64,000 bases of DNA. It comes from Rutidosis leptorrhynchoides (Eukaryota > Streptophyta > Magnoliopsida > Asterales > Asteraceae). Shown here in pieces: positions 49,302 through 61,837 of the stretch. The position numbers and the translations under genes were made by a program. Where the stretch lies: contig NC_092342.1 of NCBI RefSeq assembly GCF_046630445.1, positions 81,332,001 to 81,396,000 on the forward strand, given 5' to 3'. Under the pieces are notes generated by a model that made no database searches, was not told the origin of the DNA, and saw only the letters and a program-made list of their open reading frames with translations. Numbering within the stretch: the stretch's first letter is position 1; every line of letters begins with the position of its first letter.

Positions 49302-51313
49302 AGATTCTTGGGTCCTTTTCGGTTAGTACCAGCAATAAACTTTGGATCAACGATGAAATAATCATGTAAAGCATCATGCACTTTAGACAATAAAGCATCA
49401 TTTAAAACCACATTACATGAAGCATCATACGCAATATCAAGTTTTACATCGTTATCAGAAGTCTTAACACACAACTTATTCCAAGTATATGTTTTGTTCA
49501 CAGACGAAAATTGAAAAATATGAGATGATTTCCTAGGCCGACTAGCAGATTACGTTGGTTTGGTTGCTACTTTCTTAGTCGTGGACTTAGAAACCCGTAC
49601 AGATTTGTAATTCAAGTTTGGATTATGACATGTGACACAAAAAACACCTTTATTAGTTAGATGTCCAAACTTTTCAGTTGACACATGAGATGATTGATTT
49701 TGCAAAATCTCCAATTTGATTTTACGTTCTTTTGCATCATACTCACTTAAATCAGGTTTAGGACTTGTGTGTTATGTGGACTTAACTGATGTCGTTAAAA
49801 GACTCGCTTTTGAAGTTTTTATTATTGGAATCATAAGAATCTTTTCAGTTGACACAGAACCATCGGGAAACCTTTTTGACAACAAATTGAGTTGTAGAAA
49901 CAACTTTTGAACCACGATTGCCAAATTGAGAACGTAGAGGATTTTTAAGAATAGTAATGGGTTTTACATCCTTAGATGTCGTTGTTCCCTTCCCTTTCTT
50001 AGTAATTCCACCAATACATTCAAGCACATTGGTTTCAACATTAGATGATTGCTTAAGTGTGTTAGCCTGTTTCAGTTGAATTATCTTTTGTTTTAAGCTT
50101 TTAATCTCAAGACATAATTCTTTAGCAGAAACTATCACTTCACCCTCCTTAAAAGCATAGGTACATTCTTTCTTAGGCAGTGAAGGCAATTTATCACACA
50201 AAGTAAGCATTTATTCTAATGATTGGCACTTAAGTTGCAAGTCAATATTCTCCTATTCTAGTTGAGCTACTATACGATTCAAATTACGTACAGCAGGCAA
50301 ATGCAAATAATAATCATGCAAAGGATGAAGTTAACTTTCAAAATCTATCAAAGGTTTAAAGATTGGCTCATTATGAGGTTCTACTTTTTCATCTAAAGAA
50401 TTTTGACCTAGAGATTCTGTCTCAAAGAAAACAATTAGTTCATGTGCTAGGTTTTCACGGAAAACATCATCTGGAGATACAGGTAAAGCAGGTAGAATTG
50501 GTTTCACATCAAAAGTTGATTCATCAAACACCTCATCTATGTTAACAATGCTGGAACTAGGTTTGTTAAACACTTCATTCTCAAGCATTAAAATGTACTT
50601 CTCTAGCATGAGTGTAGGAATGTAAACCAATCTACATGTCCGCACATAATTAGCACATTGCACATTCTTTTCAGTTTCAATAAGTTCCTTCAAGAAATCA
50701 GGATTTGATTTACCCATTTTTGCATTAATTTTCTCATACATTAAGTTAATTTGATGGTATTTTTTAGATTTGCGATTAACAATAATATCATCAAAATCAG
50801 CATCAGAAGCATGCACAAAATGTGGTGGTAAACCAGCTTGAAAGTAATCAGAATGATATAATCCTGGAATCTTTTTGGAAGCTCCATCTAAGATCTTAGG
50901 ATCTTCATAACCCAACCCCCACTTTTCACCATGAATCGTTTTTAGTCTGTTCATGAAAATTGTTTGTTTTGAAAGTTCTAAATCAATGATAGCTTTAGAT
51001 TGCTCTGTATGATAGAGTTTTTCCTCATATCGAGCAAGTTGAGCTTTCATTAGAACAGACTCTTTTGACAACGAAGAAATTTCAGTGTCTTTTTCAATTA
51101 TGGCATTTTCCAAATGAATAATTTTCTTGTTTAGCTTTGAAAGTGTGGGTTCATGTTGGTTTTTTAAATCAGAAAGATCTTTTTCTAAGAATTGAACTTT
51201 TCTGCAAGTCGTTCAGATTTTAAACGATAATCAGTTCGTTCGACTTTAATCGGATGAATTGTCTTCTTAAGATCTTCCAACTCAGTTTTCGTAGAGCTAA
51301 GTTGGTGAGTCAA
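49302..51313 (-). pseudogene. Element G gag-protease linker, coiled-coil rich
   Basis: Two kilobases of decayed coding sequence in shifting frames: 51113-50331 (260 codons; KESVLMKAQLARYEEKLYHTE, then a Phe/Asp-rich region), 50210-49845 (KELCLEIKSLKQKIIQLKQA) and 49501-49289. Long coiled coils downstream of the zinc knuckle are typical of Sirevirus gag. Several frameshifts and stops prevent exact domain limits. Confidence 0.7.
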
Positions 51314-52736
51314 TTATTGCACATCCGTTTGCAATTTGGATGAGGAAGGTCTGGTCTCATTTAGTTTGATTTTATCTTTTAAAATCTTGTTTTCAGATTT
51401 TAAGCCTTTGACTTCTTTTGACATTGAGACCAGATTCTTCATCAAGTCATTTTGCATTTTTATAAAATCAGGTGAGATTTTAGTTGATTGTACCTCATCA
51501 TCATCAGATGTTGAGTAAGAATTCTCCAATGCTTCCTTATCCTTGATGAGCTTAGTCACCTTGCAAACATTTGCATGTTCCATCTCTGAGTCTGAATCAT
51601 CAGTCCAGTTAAACCAAGTATCATCAACCGGTTTCAGCTCTCCCCCAGTTTCCACAATCTTAGCCATCAACATTTTCTTCTTGTAGTAAGCAGCGTCCTT
51701 CTTCTTAGGCATCTTGCACTCACGAGAGTAATGACCAGCTTTGCCACAATTGAAACAGATTGAATCTTCCTTATTAGAATCATCAGCACGTTGTTGTTTG
51801 GATTGATCAGCTTTCTTGTAGTACGAGGAAGATGATGAGTTTTTGCGTTGATTGCTTGATTTGCCTTTAAACTTGTGTTTGTTCAAGGCATTTATGAACA
51901 TGGCTGCCATCTTGACTAATTCAAGGTGAGAATCATCAACATCAGAAAGATTCAATACTTCAGAATCAGTTGATTCTTCAACAAGCACTTTCTTGGACAA
52001 GCTTTTGGAAAATGATTTGCTCTTCTTTTTGGCAATTAGAGCAAGAGGAACACCCGGAGAAGACTCTTTCCTTCCTTCTTGAAGTTTAGACACCTCAGGT
52101 TGGTAATGCATAGGAACTCCAACAAACTCATGAATAGTCAACTTATCAATCTCTTTGGTAGATCTAACAATGGTTCCATAAGGAAGCCAATCAGCATTGA
52201 GCTTTTTAAGGAATTTCATGTTGACTTCAGCATGTACTTTTACAATCTTACACCTTTTCAACTCATTGAGAACACCATTGAAACGACGGTTGGTATCCTT
52301 GAGTAGTTCTTCTGGTTCCTGCTTGAAATCTTCATACAATCCCAGAGCCTTATTCAATTTAGTAACGTCTGACATGTCATAACCTTCTTGTTGTCGTTTG
52401 ATCTCATCTCATATATCTTTTGCTGTAGTGTTGCTATCAACATTTTCAAATAGCTCATATGGGATAGCTTGCATGACAATATTCTTAGCCTCTATGTCAC
52501 CCTGAGCTCTTTCACGTTTATCACCAGAAAGTTCATAGACTGGAATTGGCATACCAGTATCTGGATGAAAATCAATAACTGGACCATCTCTCAGAGAAGC
52601 CCATATATGTTTAGCTTTCTCACCCTTATAGTCTATGTACTGAGTGATATGATGAAGCCACTGAGTGTACTTGCCATCAAACAACACTGGAGGTCGGGAA
52701 TCTGATCCAATGATAAGAGTATCTTGAGTAGACATC
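51314..52736 (-). pseudogene. Element G gag
   Basis: The likely start is ATG 52736 (MSTQDTLIIGSDSRPPVLFD). A TGA at about 52411-52409 (probably from a Trp codon) interrupts it. Capsid features: YTQWLHHITQYIDYKGEKAK, EEPEELLKDTNRRFNGVLNEL-type helix and LPYGTIVRSTKEID. The zinc knuckle CFNCGKAGHYSREC (CX2CX4HX4C) is near 51760. Lys/Ser-rich linkers and a coiled coil follow to a stop at 51314. Confidence 0.88.
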
Positions 52737-53756
52737 TTAAATTGAGGTAGATTCGGTATAGATTCGGTATTAAACACAATCTATGATCAGGGTTCAGTAT
52801 AAAATCTAACTAGAATGTTAGATTCGGTAAAGATTCGGTACAGTAGCAGACTCAGTAAGTGGTTCAGTACTGTAGCAGATTCAGTAACAATTCGGTAAAC
52901 CAGATTCTGTATCAGAAACTGATAAGAATCACAAGTAACACACCCAGATTCGGTATGGATTCGGTAACCACACAACTTGAAGCCTCAAAATACTTAAAAC
53001 CAAAGGATTAAGTGAAACCGAGATTCTGATTCGGTAAATGACTCGGTAGTCAAATTCTGTAAAATATTATGTGTAAACACAATCCAATTCCCTTGAATTA
53101 GATTCGGTAACCTTGCTGCACAAGAAAACAAGTTAGTAACAAACAGAATATCAATGATACCGAAGATTCAGGATACCGAATGTCAACTGTAGCAGTTGAC
53201 AATACTGAGTCTAAGTCTAAAACTTAGAAATATAACATAATCCTTTCTCAAACCACACCAATTAGCAGCGTATAATCAAACCGAATGTGATAGAATCACA
53301 AACACACCACAATCTGCAACACTTAAGATGAATTTTCAGTAATGAAGCAGACTCGGTATGACGATTACGATACCGAGTGTTGATCAAATCTTCAAAACTT
53401 GAAGAATTGAAGAAATTGAACCGACAGAAATGTGATTTAACACCTCACGAACACAACTGAATCTTTAAATCTTCACAAAAATCCAGAATCAAGCTTGAAT
53501 TAAGCAATACCGAGAGTTTTAGCCACAAACTCTAAAAATCAACTTGATTCTCCATAATTGAAGTTAAAAAGCTGTAATGATGATCGAAACTCTTTCTAAT
53601 AGACCTAATACACCTTCGCTGAACTTATCACAAGAATCTGAACGTCAGATTATCAAATTCGATAATACCGAATCTGATTCATTTTACCGAGAGTATTCAG
53701 ATTCTGTAAACTACAATCTCTGGATTGATATAGTGATACAGAATCACTTCCTGGAA
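52737..53756 (-). other. Leader of element G, rich in TACCGARTC motifs
   Basis: One kilobase of non-coding leader. About 15 copies of tcggta/taccga are present, mostly as gattcggta or gactcggta on the plus strand (52751, 52761, 52821, 52832, 52890, 52947, 52958, 53028, 53041 and others), plus variants such as ttcagta that look like CpG decay. A plus-strand ORF at 53577-53819 is antisense leader and not supported. Confidence 0.65.
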
Positions 53757-53768
53757 GCTCTGATACCA
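53757..53768 (-). other. Primer binding site of element G (tRNA-iMet)
   Basis: Minus strand tggtatcagagc, two bases after the LTR end, the standard copia primer complementary to initiator tRNA-Met. Confidence 0.88.
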
Positions 53769-53770
53769 AA

Positions 53771-53890
53771 TGATAGGTCAGATCATGTTGAGATTAAGAG
53801 AAATGATAAGATAGAATGAGATTCGGTATGTAGGAAGGAGACTCGGTATGAGAGAGAATCGGTAAAATTACATTCCACAGCTTCTAGAAC
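53771..53890 (-). repeat. 5' LTR of element G, inner half
   Basis: 120 bp matching 30048-30167. It is cut after cttctagaac by element E. The other half is 61717-61837; together they total 241 bp, as in the 3' LTR. Confidence 0.92.
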
Positions 53891-55094
53891 TGATGATGCA
53901 GCGTGGGGATACGGAATACTATTATATTTTAATACGAAATCGATACAAATTACACAAGTTTTAATTATTTATTTACAGATGGGATATACCTAAACCTTGC
54001 TACAACACTATATGCAGTGTACCTAATCGTAGAGTAGTATAGTTTTTAGTAAGTCCGGTTCGTTCCACAGGGAGACGACTTATTTTACACTATATTTTTA
54101 AACAATTATATTTGTACAAAATATATTATACATAGTAATAATATATAAAAGGGGGTTTACCATTTAATGACCGGTTTGTCGATTTTATATTTTAAGCGAA
54201 GCGTAAAGTAAATGACGATATTTAACTAACGATAAAATAAATAACAATAATTAAAATGACAATAAATAAAAGTACGAGGAAATATAAAATAAAATATATT
54301 ATGCTTATTTAAACTTCCGTAATCATGATGTTTGACTTTTTGATTTAATTTATTACCCTGGGTTAATTGTCCTTTGTCCTGGATAATTCGATAAGTCCAT
54401 CTGGTTTTGTCCATAATAGTCCATCGGTCAAAATTATAAAGTGCGAGGGTCTTCGCCAAATTAACCTTATACCCGAAGTCAAATATTCCAACTAATTGGG
54501 GATTCAAACTGTAACAAGGTCTTAAAACTTTGTTTAGTGATTACACCAGGTTATCGACTGTGTGTAATCCAAGGTTTTAATACTTTATTAACAATTACAC
54601 CAATTACCCTTGAATGTAATCCACCCCTGTTTTAACGAGTCCATTAACTAATAATCCATCCCCGTGTCCGATCAAATGAACAATCATTAGTACTTATAAA
54701 TATCCCGCCCATCGTATCCGATTAAGCGTATGTGGTTATATATAGATACGTCAAATTGTAACCTTTATATTAAATTAACGAGGTATCGTTAATTTAATAT
54801 AAAGCCCATTAATAGCCCATAGTCCAATTTCTACAAGTGTCGGTCTTTTATTCAAACCCCAATTATGGTACAAAGCCCAATTACCCAATCTTAATATTTA
54901 GCCTAACATCATGATTACTTCGATTTAAATAAGCATAATAATAACTTAGTTACGAGACATTAATTTAAAAAGGAGAACATAACTTACATTGATTATTTAT
55001 CGCGTAGTGTTACACGGACAGAATTTTGACTTTAAAACCCGTAAAATAACCTTTACATTACCCAAACTAACTAATATAAAACTAAACTAATTTA

Positions 55095-55187
<93 letters not shown>

Positions 55188-55781
55188 CAGAGATAGAGAG
55201 TTTGATATGGTGCAAAAAACTTGCCAGATTTTGTGGCCTTTTATAGGCAGATTCTGAAATGACTGCTCCGCTATCGCGAAGCAATTGTGCCTCTCAGCTC
55301 CTAGATCACGAAGGCACGCCTTCCAGCTCACCAACTTTTGGCCATTTGCTTGTCGACGTTATATTATATAATATAATATATATATAATTTTATATAATTA
55401 TTTATATATTATATTATATTCTTGTGCATAGTTGACTTGTAATTTTTGGTCCGTTGCGTCGCGTGCTGAAAGTTGGTTCATGTCTCGGTTCCGGATTTTC
55501 GAATGCCTTTTCGTACGATTTAATATCTTGTACTTTGCGTTCCGCAACTTGTACTCTTGTCATTTTTAGACGTTTCTTATCAATAAATTGAACCACTTGG
55601 ATTGCATCTTGTACATTTGAGCTTTTTGGTCATTTGCGTCTTCAAATCTTCGTTTTCGCCTTTTGTCTTCGCACTTATTTATTTAAACGAATATTACTTG
55701 AAAATTGAACAATTGCAACTGAAAATTTTACATATTGGAAGGATATTGCGCCTAAATATATGTTCATTTGGAGCACTATCA
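53891..55781 (-). repeat. 3' LTR of element E
   Basis: tgatgatgcagcg to gcactatca on the plus strand. Contains an (AT)n tract at 55098-55184, a minus-strand TATA box (tataaaa) at 55245-55239, and a decayed palindrome region at 55261-55320 just upstream of that box. Confidence 0.92.
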
Positions 55782-57614
55782 AATATCTCCACACTTGAAC
55801 GTTGCTTGTCCTCAAGCAATACAGAACTTGAAATTAAATCACACGAATCACTTCTTTATTCTTCACACTTTATACATCAGTGATTTTGATACGGCGGTAT
55901 AAACAATGATAGTAACATTGTGGTTTACAGTCCCACGTGACTATGAAAATTTAGATCCTTTAGGAAATTGGATCTTTATGAAAATATTTGATCTTTTGAA
56001 AATTTATTCTAGCTTTTACCCTAGATAAGTTTTCTGATTTGACCCACCATCGGTGTTGCAAAATATATTTGTGGATCAATATTTTGGCTAAAAACTTTTA
56101 GGTTCGTGTAATCCACTGCTATCCCTGTATCGGAAAGCAAACGTCCAGTTTACTTGTCCCGTATATTACCTTTCGGCAAACTACCATTCAGTTGTAAAGG
56201 AAAGCGATGAACAAGCAACTGTTAAGGCAATGTCAAATGACATGCATTTGATTATGGTCCAAAAACGTGTCGGATGATATTATTATCCTTTGTAGGAGCA
56301 ATAGTAAAGATCATCCTATGATTTTTCGGTGTGGCACAAGGTCCTGTCTCCGACCATGCTATGCAACCACCGTTCTTACGGTTGACACCCGATTTGGTTT
56401 AGGTGACCTAATGAATTCTGATGAATTCTCGAGATTTTACGTTCAATGGTAATGAACGCATTGAAAATGGGTTTTCAGAAAACAAATCGGTTTGTTTCTA
56501 GATCAAAATATTTTCTCATTCAAGCTCGAGTTTAGATTTCATCGAATTCTATGAGTTTGTAATTCTCAATCTTTAAGGTCAATCTTAAGGATTGAGTAAT
56601 ATCAGGCTTAAAAGCTGATTTTTAATCTTTAAGGAGATTATCCTTTCTGGGGGTCTGATTCATTAGTCTTATCAAGCTAATTTGCACGACGCCCTCCCCA
56701 TTTTACGAGACAGATCCTCTCATGGTTAGGATAAGTCTGACCACTTGGCGACCTTGTTTGATGCTGAGGTCCGTTTATTTCCTGCTGATTTTAGAGATGA
56801 CTTTTCTAAATTTTTCGTCAACCTACAGCTGGTCTGGACGACAACTTCCTGACCTAAATCAAGAAGCGCGTATCTTTTTCTGGAAGACTTTACTTCCTTT
56901 TAATGATGGAATTGATTCATCGTGTAGATCCATCTTTTCTTTTATCTTTATTATAATATTGCGGGTAAAACAGTTAATTTAGTCCAAAACAAAAGCACCT
57001 CCAATAACTTTACAGAAACATGTGATAGATAGTTTTTTAATTGAATAACTTGGTACATTCTCCCCACACTTAGTTTCTTTCTTTGCCTTTTTATTCTCCT
57101 TTATTCCATTTTAAATGAATTCAAGTGTTTTAGGGTGTTTCTCAATTTATGTCCTTTCCAAGGTAACAATAATTTCGATATTATCACCTAGTTTTATCGT
57201 TCATAAATATGTATAAACATGATTTTGAGTTCATTTAGTTAAAAAAAAATTTCAAATTTTCACAAAATTTGGCAATTAAACCAAGTGTAAACCTGAGAGA
57301 ATTTATAACCCTTCCCCACACTTGAGATCATGCAATGACCTCATTTGCATGAAATCATACTATAATTATAAATTCATGAGGGTGATTAGTGTAGAAAAGT
57401 GATTAAAAATACCCAGTTTGTAATTACAAAGCTCGTCGAATGATAGATGGTGCACCTCATTGTTCATTCCTTCTTGTTTTATCACACATGTTTTTCTTCA
57501 AAGACGGTTGCTTTTCTGAACTGTTTGCTAATATTTGAAAATGCGTCTTCTACCCTTACTCATTATGCATGTTTATTAACGAATTATTCACTAACCCGAA
57601 CCCCTAATTTATCG
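55782..57614 (-). other. 3' non-coding tail of element E
   Basis: Homologous to the tail of element F (33006-34900), with no supported ORF. The polypurine tract is next to the LTR (tctccacactt at 55786). The 11-mer tccccacactt recurs at 57061 and 57313, and at 57632 inside the end of the 381-codon ORF. Confidence 0.7.
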
Positions 57615-58760
57615 TTAAGTGGGGTTAGACTTCCCCACACTTAGCTGACGACATGTGAAGTCGGTAGAATAAGTTCTACGAATTAGAATAGTGAGACAGT
57701 TATTTACATCTCGGGTGGTATATAATATATCAATGGGTTTAAAGTTTAGACTCACCCGATCATCACTACTTAATTTTTTTTTAAGTGTAGCTTTTATTAA
57801 ATGGATATGTCTCTTTTCTGGTTCTTGGTCAAATGGATCGATATACACCGACATACATACTATAGGGTGGACAATTCCTAACATTTCCTTCCGTTCATTC
57901 TTGGGATCAAAGGTTTCACCTCTATTACCCAATTGGGTGAAATTCGAGGTGTCATTATCTATTACAGCTCGTAGTTCATCTTCGGTAGATGACTCGTCTA
58001 TTGAGAATATTGGGTTGGAAGGTTGTGGAATGGTGAATTTCGGGATCGAAGTAGATTCTTCTTCATTAACGGTACTTATCGGTCCCACCACTTTGGTCTC
58101 GGGGGTAAAATTTTCAACGTTATCGTTTTCCCAAGAGTACCAATTTGTCACCCTTACTTCTTCTTTATCCATTGATGGATCAATTATTTCGTCGGTAGAG
58201 GCTAATGTGTCGATATGTTGCGAAATTGGTAAAGCTGAATAAAAAGTATCATCGGGATAGTTGGTGATTTCGGAGCTCTCGAATTCATCAAAATTCGATG
58301 ATATGAGATTTTCTTGTACAATACTCCTCAGATCAATAGGTGTGTAATCTGATAGAGTTTCCACTTGCCGATTTACAAACTCTCTCATTTGTTCATTTTG
58401 AGCATCAAGTTTTTCGAGTTTGATTTTCATATAATCTAAAGAATTTTCAGACACATAATTTTCCTCGTCTTCTGGTTGTTGAGTTTGGATATATTCTTGG
58501 GAATAGTCCCAATTAGAATTGTATTCTTCATAATCATTCCATTCAGGTTCTATGGGTGCATAATTTTTCATAGGAATGTAATAGTAACATTCCCATGTTG
58601 AGTGATAATCTCCATAGATTTCACAACCAGTTATTGTTTCGTCATTCGTGATCCAAGATTGACCGAACAAATTTTCATCAACACTCGTTTGAGAGTATTG
58701 ATTTAATTGATTTTGGAGTTCAAAAGGAGTTTCCAAGGCCTTGTTTTCAAAATTTTTCAT
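57615..58760 (-). CDS. 381-codon ORF of element E, with damaged gag-like zinc knuckle
   Basis: An intact ORF from ATG 58760. Residues about 46-58 read CEIYGDYHSTWEC, which lines up with the gag knuckle of element F (CEQCGGPHLMKDC) except that the second Cys is Tyr. An acidic, Tyr/Asn/Gln-rich stretch follows, then a short coiled coil (YMKIKLEKLDAQNEQMREFV, about 110-130), an acidic Ser/Thr-rich middle and a C-terminal region with HPIVCMSVYIDPFDQEPEKR. No capsid, protease or polymerase motif is seen. It stands where F has gag-protease. It could be a remodelled gag fragment; the role is unknown. An upstream 12-codon ORF ends one base before its ATG. Confidence 0.65.
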   Translation of the reverse strand: MKNFENKALETPFELQNQLNQYSQTSVDENLFGQSWITNDETITGCEIYGDYHSTWECYYYIPMKNYAPIEPEWNDYEEYNSNWDYSQEYIQTQQPEDEENYVSENSLDYMKIKLEKLDAQNEQMREFVNRQVETLSDYTPIDLRSIVQENLISSNFDEFESSEITNYPDDTFYSALPISQHIDTLASTDEIIDPSMDKEEVRVTNWYSWENDNVENFTPETKVVGPISTVNEEESTSIPKFTIPQPSNPIFSIDESSTEDELRAVIDNDTSNFTQLGNRGETFDPKNERKEMLGIVHPIVCMSVYIDPFDQEPEKRHIHLIKATLKKKLSSDDRVSLNFKPIDILYTTRDVNNCLTILIRRTYSTDFTCRQLSVGKSNPT

Positions 58761-58761
58761 T

Positions 58762-58800
58762 TTATTGCGATGGCCAAATTTTAGCTACAATGTGGTGCAT
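58762..58800 (-). other. Upstream ORF: relic of the gag start in element E
   Basis: Minus-strand ATG at 58800 stands in the same context as the gag starts of D and F (agtgaATGCACC). In E it opens only 12 codons (MHHIVAKIWPSQ) and stops at TAA 58764-58762, one base before the ATG of the 381-codon ORF. It marks the junction at which gag was replaced. Confidence 0.6.
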
Positions 58801-59743
58801 TCACTAATTATCCTATTAGTTATAAAAAGATAAAAAAATATTTAAAGTTATCAAATTAATAGACTTTTCTGCTTTTGCCCACGTTTCGAATAGCCAAAAG
58901 ATGTAGCATGGAGCCAGAACCCTTTAAATCGGAAGCTCACAACTCAGCCACTAACAAATCCAACTATTACTACGAAGCAGAAAATTTGGATGTCTATCAA
59001 TTTAACCGCTTAAAATAATTTTTTGTTTTGAATTATTAGAGAAGAAGTAGAGAAAATTTCTAAGTCCTAAAAAATAACTAGAGCGTCGAAAAACAAGGAG
59101 TCGAAAAATAAAAATAGAGTAGCGCGTCGAAACTTAAAAGGAACTAAAATTTATAAACAGCGTCGCAAAACTCTAAAGCACCTAAATCTTAGTCTAAAGA
59201 AAAAGCACTTAAGGGATTTTACGGCAAAGCCTAAAAATATAAAAATAAAAATTACTACGGCAAAATACTAAACTTAAAACTAATTACGAGCGAAAAATAT
59301 ACAATTTACGATTAAACGATAAAACTACAAATTATAACTAAAAATGATAAAAATACAAAAAAGTTTTAAAAATATTATTTTTATATTATATTTTATAAAA
59401 ATATTAATCTATATATTTAATAATAATAAATAAGCTTAATATTAAAAATAAATTATATATTAAAACTAGATATAAATATATAATTAATTCAAAACCCTAA
59501 TTAGGTTATAATAAGAATAATTAATAAAAATAAAACCTAATTTCGTAATTAATGTATCTGTCAGAGGGGCTACGCGATCGCGTAGCATTCTTCCCCTTAA
59601 ACTCCGCGATCGCGGAGATATGCAGGCTCAGATTTTTTGCAGTTTCAAAATTCGTTTTTTTTTTAATTTTATATTATTTTTCTAAAAATAATATAAAAAT
59701 ATATTTATACAAATATATATTAAAAATATAGCGTTTCGCCGAT
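58801..59743 (-). other. Leader of element E
   Basis: Non-coding. 58801-59013 is the block shared with D and F leaders. 59569-59617 holds two perfect palindromes. The remainder is AT-rich without a supported ORF. Confidence 0.65.
59569..59617. repeat. Pair of perfect GCGATCGC-centred palindromes in element E leader
   Basis: gctacgcgatcgcgtagc (18 bp, 59569-59586) and ctccgcgatcgcggag (16 bp, 59602-59617). The core matches the pair in the element D LTR but the outer bases differ on both arms, so pairing is kept while sequence changes. Confidence 0.85.
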
Positions 59744-59761
59744 TCCACGACAGCGGCGCCA
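59744..59761 (-). other. Primer binding site of element E (tRNA-Asp type)
   Basis: Minus strand tggcgccgctgtcgtgga, six bases after the LTR; two bases differ from the intact site of F. Confidence 0.8.
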
Positions 59762-59767
59762 AAAACT

Positions 59768-60984
59768 TGATGATGCAGCGTGGGGGTACGAAATACTATT
59801 ATATTTTAATACGAAATCGATACAAATTACACAAGTTTTAATTATTTATTTACAGATGGGATTTACCTAAACCTTGCAACAACACTATAGGCAGTGTACC
59901 TAATCGTAGAGTAGTATAGTTTTTAGTAAGTCCGGTTCGTTCTACAGGAAGACGACTTATTTTACACTATATTTTTAAACAATTATATTTTTACAAAATA
60001 TATTATACATAGTAATAATATATAAAAAGGGGTTTACCGTTTAATGACCGGTTTGTCGATTTTATATTTTAAGCGAAGCGTAAAGTGAATGACGATATTT
60101 AACTAACGATAAAATAAATAACAATAATTAAAATGACAATAAATAAAAGTACGAGGAAATATAAAATAAAATATATTATGCTTATTTAAACTTCCGTAAT
60201 CATGATGTTTGACTTTTTGATTTAATTTATTACCCTGGGTTAATTGTCCTTTGTCCTGAATTATTCGATAAGTCCATCTGGTTTTGTCCATAATAGTCCA
60301 TCGGTCATAATTACAAAGTGCGAGGGTCTTCGCCAAATTAACCTTATACCCGAAGTCAAATATTCTAACCAATTGGGGATTCGAACTGTAACAAGGTCTT
60401 AAAACTTTGTTTAATGATTACACCAGGTTATCGACTGTGTGTAATCCAAGGTCTTAATACTTTATTAACAATTACACCAATTACCCTTGAATGTAATCCA
60501 CCCCTGTTTTAACGAGTCCATTAACTAATAATCCATCCCCGTGTCCGATCAAATGAACAATCATTAGTACTTATAAATATCCCGCCCATCGTATCTGATT
60601 AAGCGTATGTGGTTATATATAGATACGTCAAATTGTAACCTTTATATTAAATTAACGAGGTATCGTTAATTTAATATAAAGCCCATTAATAGCCCATAGT
60701 CCAATTTCCACAAGTGTCGGTCTTTTATCCAAACCCCAATTATGGTACAAAGCCCAATTACCCAATCTTAATATTTAGGCTAACATCATGATTACTTCGA
60801 TTTAAATAAGCATAATAATAACTTAGTTACGAGACATTAATTTAAAAAGGAGAACATAACTTACATTGATTATTTATCGCGTAGTGTTACACGGACGGAA
60901 TTTCGACTTTAAAACTCGTAAAATAACATTTACATTACCCAAACTAACTAATATAAAACTAAACTAATTTATATTATATATATA

Positions 60985-61072
<88 letters not shown>

Positions 61073-61260
61073 CAGAGATAGAGAGTTTGATATGGTGCAA
61101 AGAACTCGGCAGATTTCGTGGCCTTTTATAGGCAGATTCTGAAATGACTGCTTCGCTATCGCGAAGCAATTGTGCCTCCCAGCTCTGAGATAGCGAAGGC
61201 ACGCCTTCCAGCTCACCAACTTTTGGCCATTTTCTTGTCGACGTTATATTATATAATATA

Positions 61261-61321
<61 letters not shown>

Positions 61322-61711
61322 ATATAATTATTTATATATTATATTATATTCTTGTGCATAGTTGACTTGTAATTTTTGGTCCGTTGCGTCGCGTGCTGAA
61401 AGTTGGTTCATGTCTCGGTTCCGGATTTTCGAACGCCTTTTCGTACGATTTAATATCTTGTACTTTGCGTTCCGCAACTTGTACTCTTGTCATTTTTAGA
61501 CGTTTCTTATCAATAAATTGAACCACTTGGATTGTATCTTGTACATTTGAGCTTTTTGGTCATTTGCGTCTTCAAATCTTCGTTTTCGCCTTTTGTCTTC
61601 GCACTTATTTATTTAAACGAATATTACTTGAAAATTGAACAATTGCAACTGAAAATTTTACATATTGGAAGGATATTGCGCCTAAATATATGTTCATTTG
61701 GAGCACTATCA
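59768..61711 (-). repeat. 5' LTR of element E
   Basis: 1944 bp, repeat of 53891-55781 with longer (AT)n tracts at 60990-61071 and 61262-61316. The minus-strand TATA box is at 61130-61124. Directly upstream of it (61149-61168) is an inverted repeat, tgcttcgc/gcgaagca, with tatc between, a palindrome with a mutated core. Confidence 0.92.
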
Positions 61712-61716
61712 AAAAC

Positions 61717-61837
61717 TCAGTTACAATCCAATGGCTATCTAATTAGGACTACTTAGGTTCCTTATATAGCCCTCTTCTAAGGAACCTTCATTTAAGCTTA
61801 ATTCACATTAACACTATACAACTTCGGGTTCCTAACA
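61717..61837 (-). repeat. 5' LTR of element G, outer half
   Basis: 121 bp matching 30168-30288, resuming with tcagttacaatcc after the E target duplication and ending tcctaaca. It is followed by the G target duplication aatgc and the zinc knuckle of element D gag. Confidence 0.92.

Larger units (their letters stand above)
53891..61711 (-). mobile_element. Non-autonomous Athila-type element E (minus strand)
   Basis: A 7.8-kb element in the 5' LTR of G. Target duplications are agaac (53886-53890) and aaaac (61712-61716), one mismatch. On the minus strand: 5' LTR, tRNA-Asp-type PBS, leader with two perfect palindromes, one 381-codon ORF, non-coding tail shared with F, polypurine tract, 3' LTR. 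There is no protease or polymerase. LTRs differ at roughly 40 sites (about 2%) by eye plus microsatellite length. It resembles a large retrotransposon derivative that keeps cis signals and one protein. Confidence 0.88.

Noticed and set aside
57691..58242. 183-codon plus-strand ORF opposite the 381-codon ORF
   Set aside because: It is antisense to a longer ORF with proper context and has no recognisable domain.
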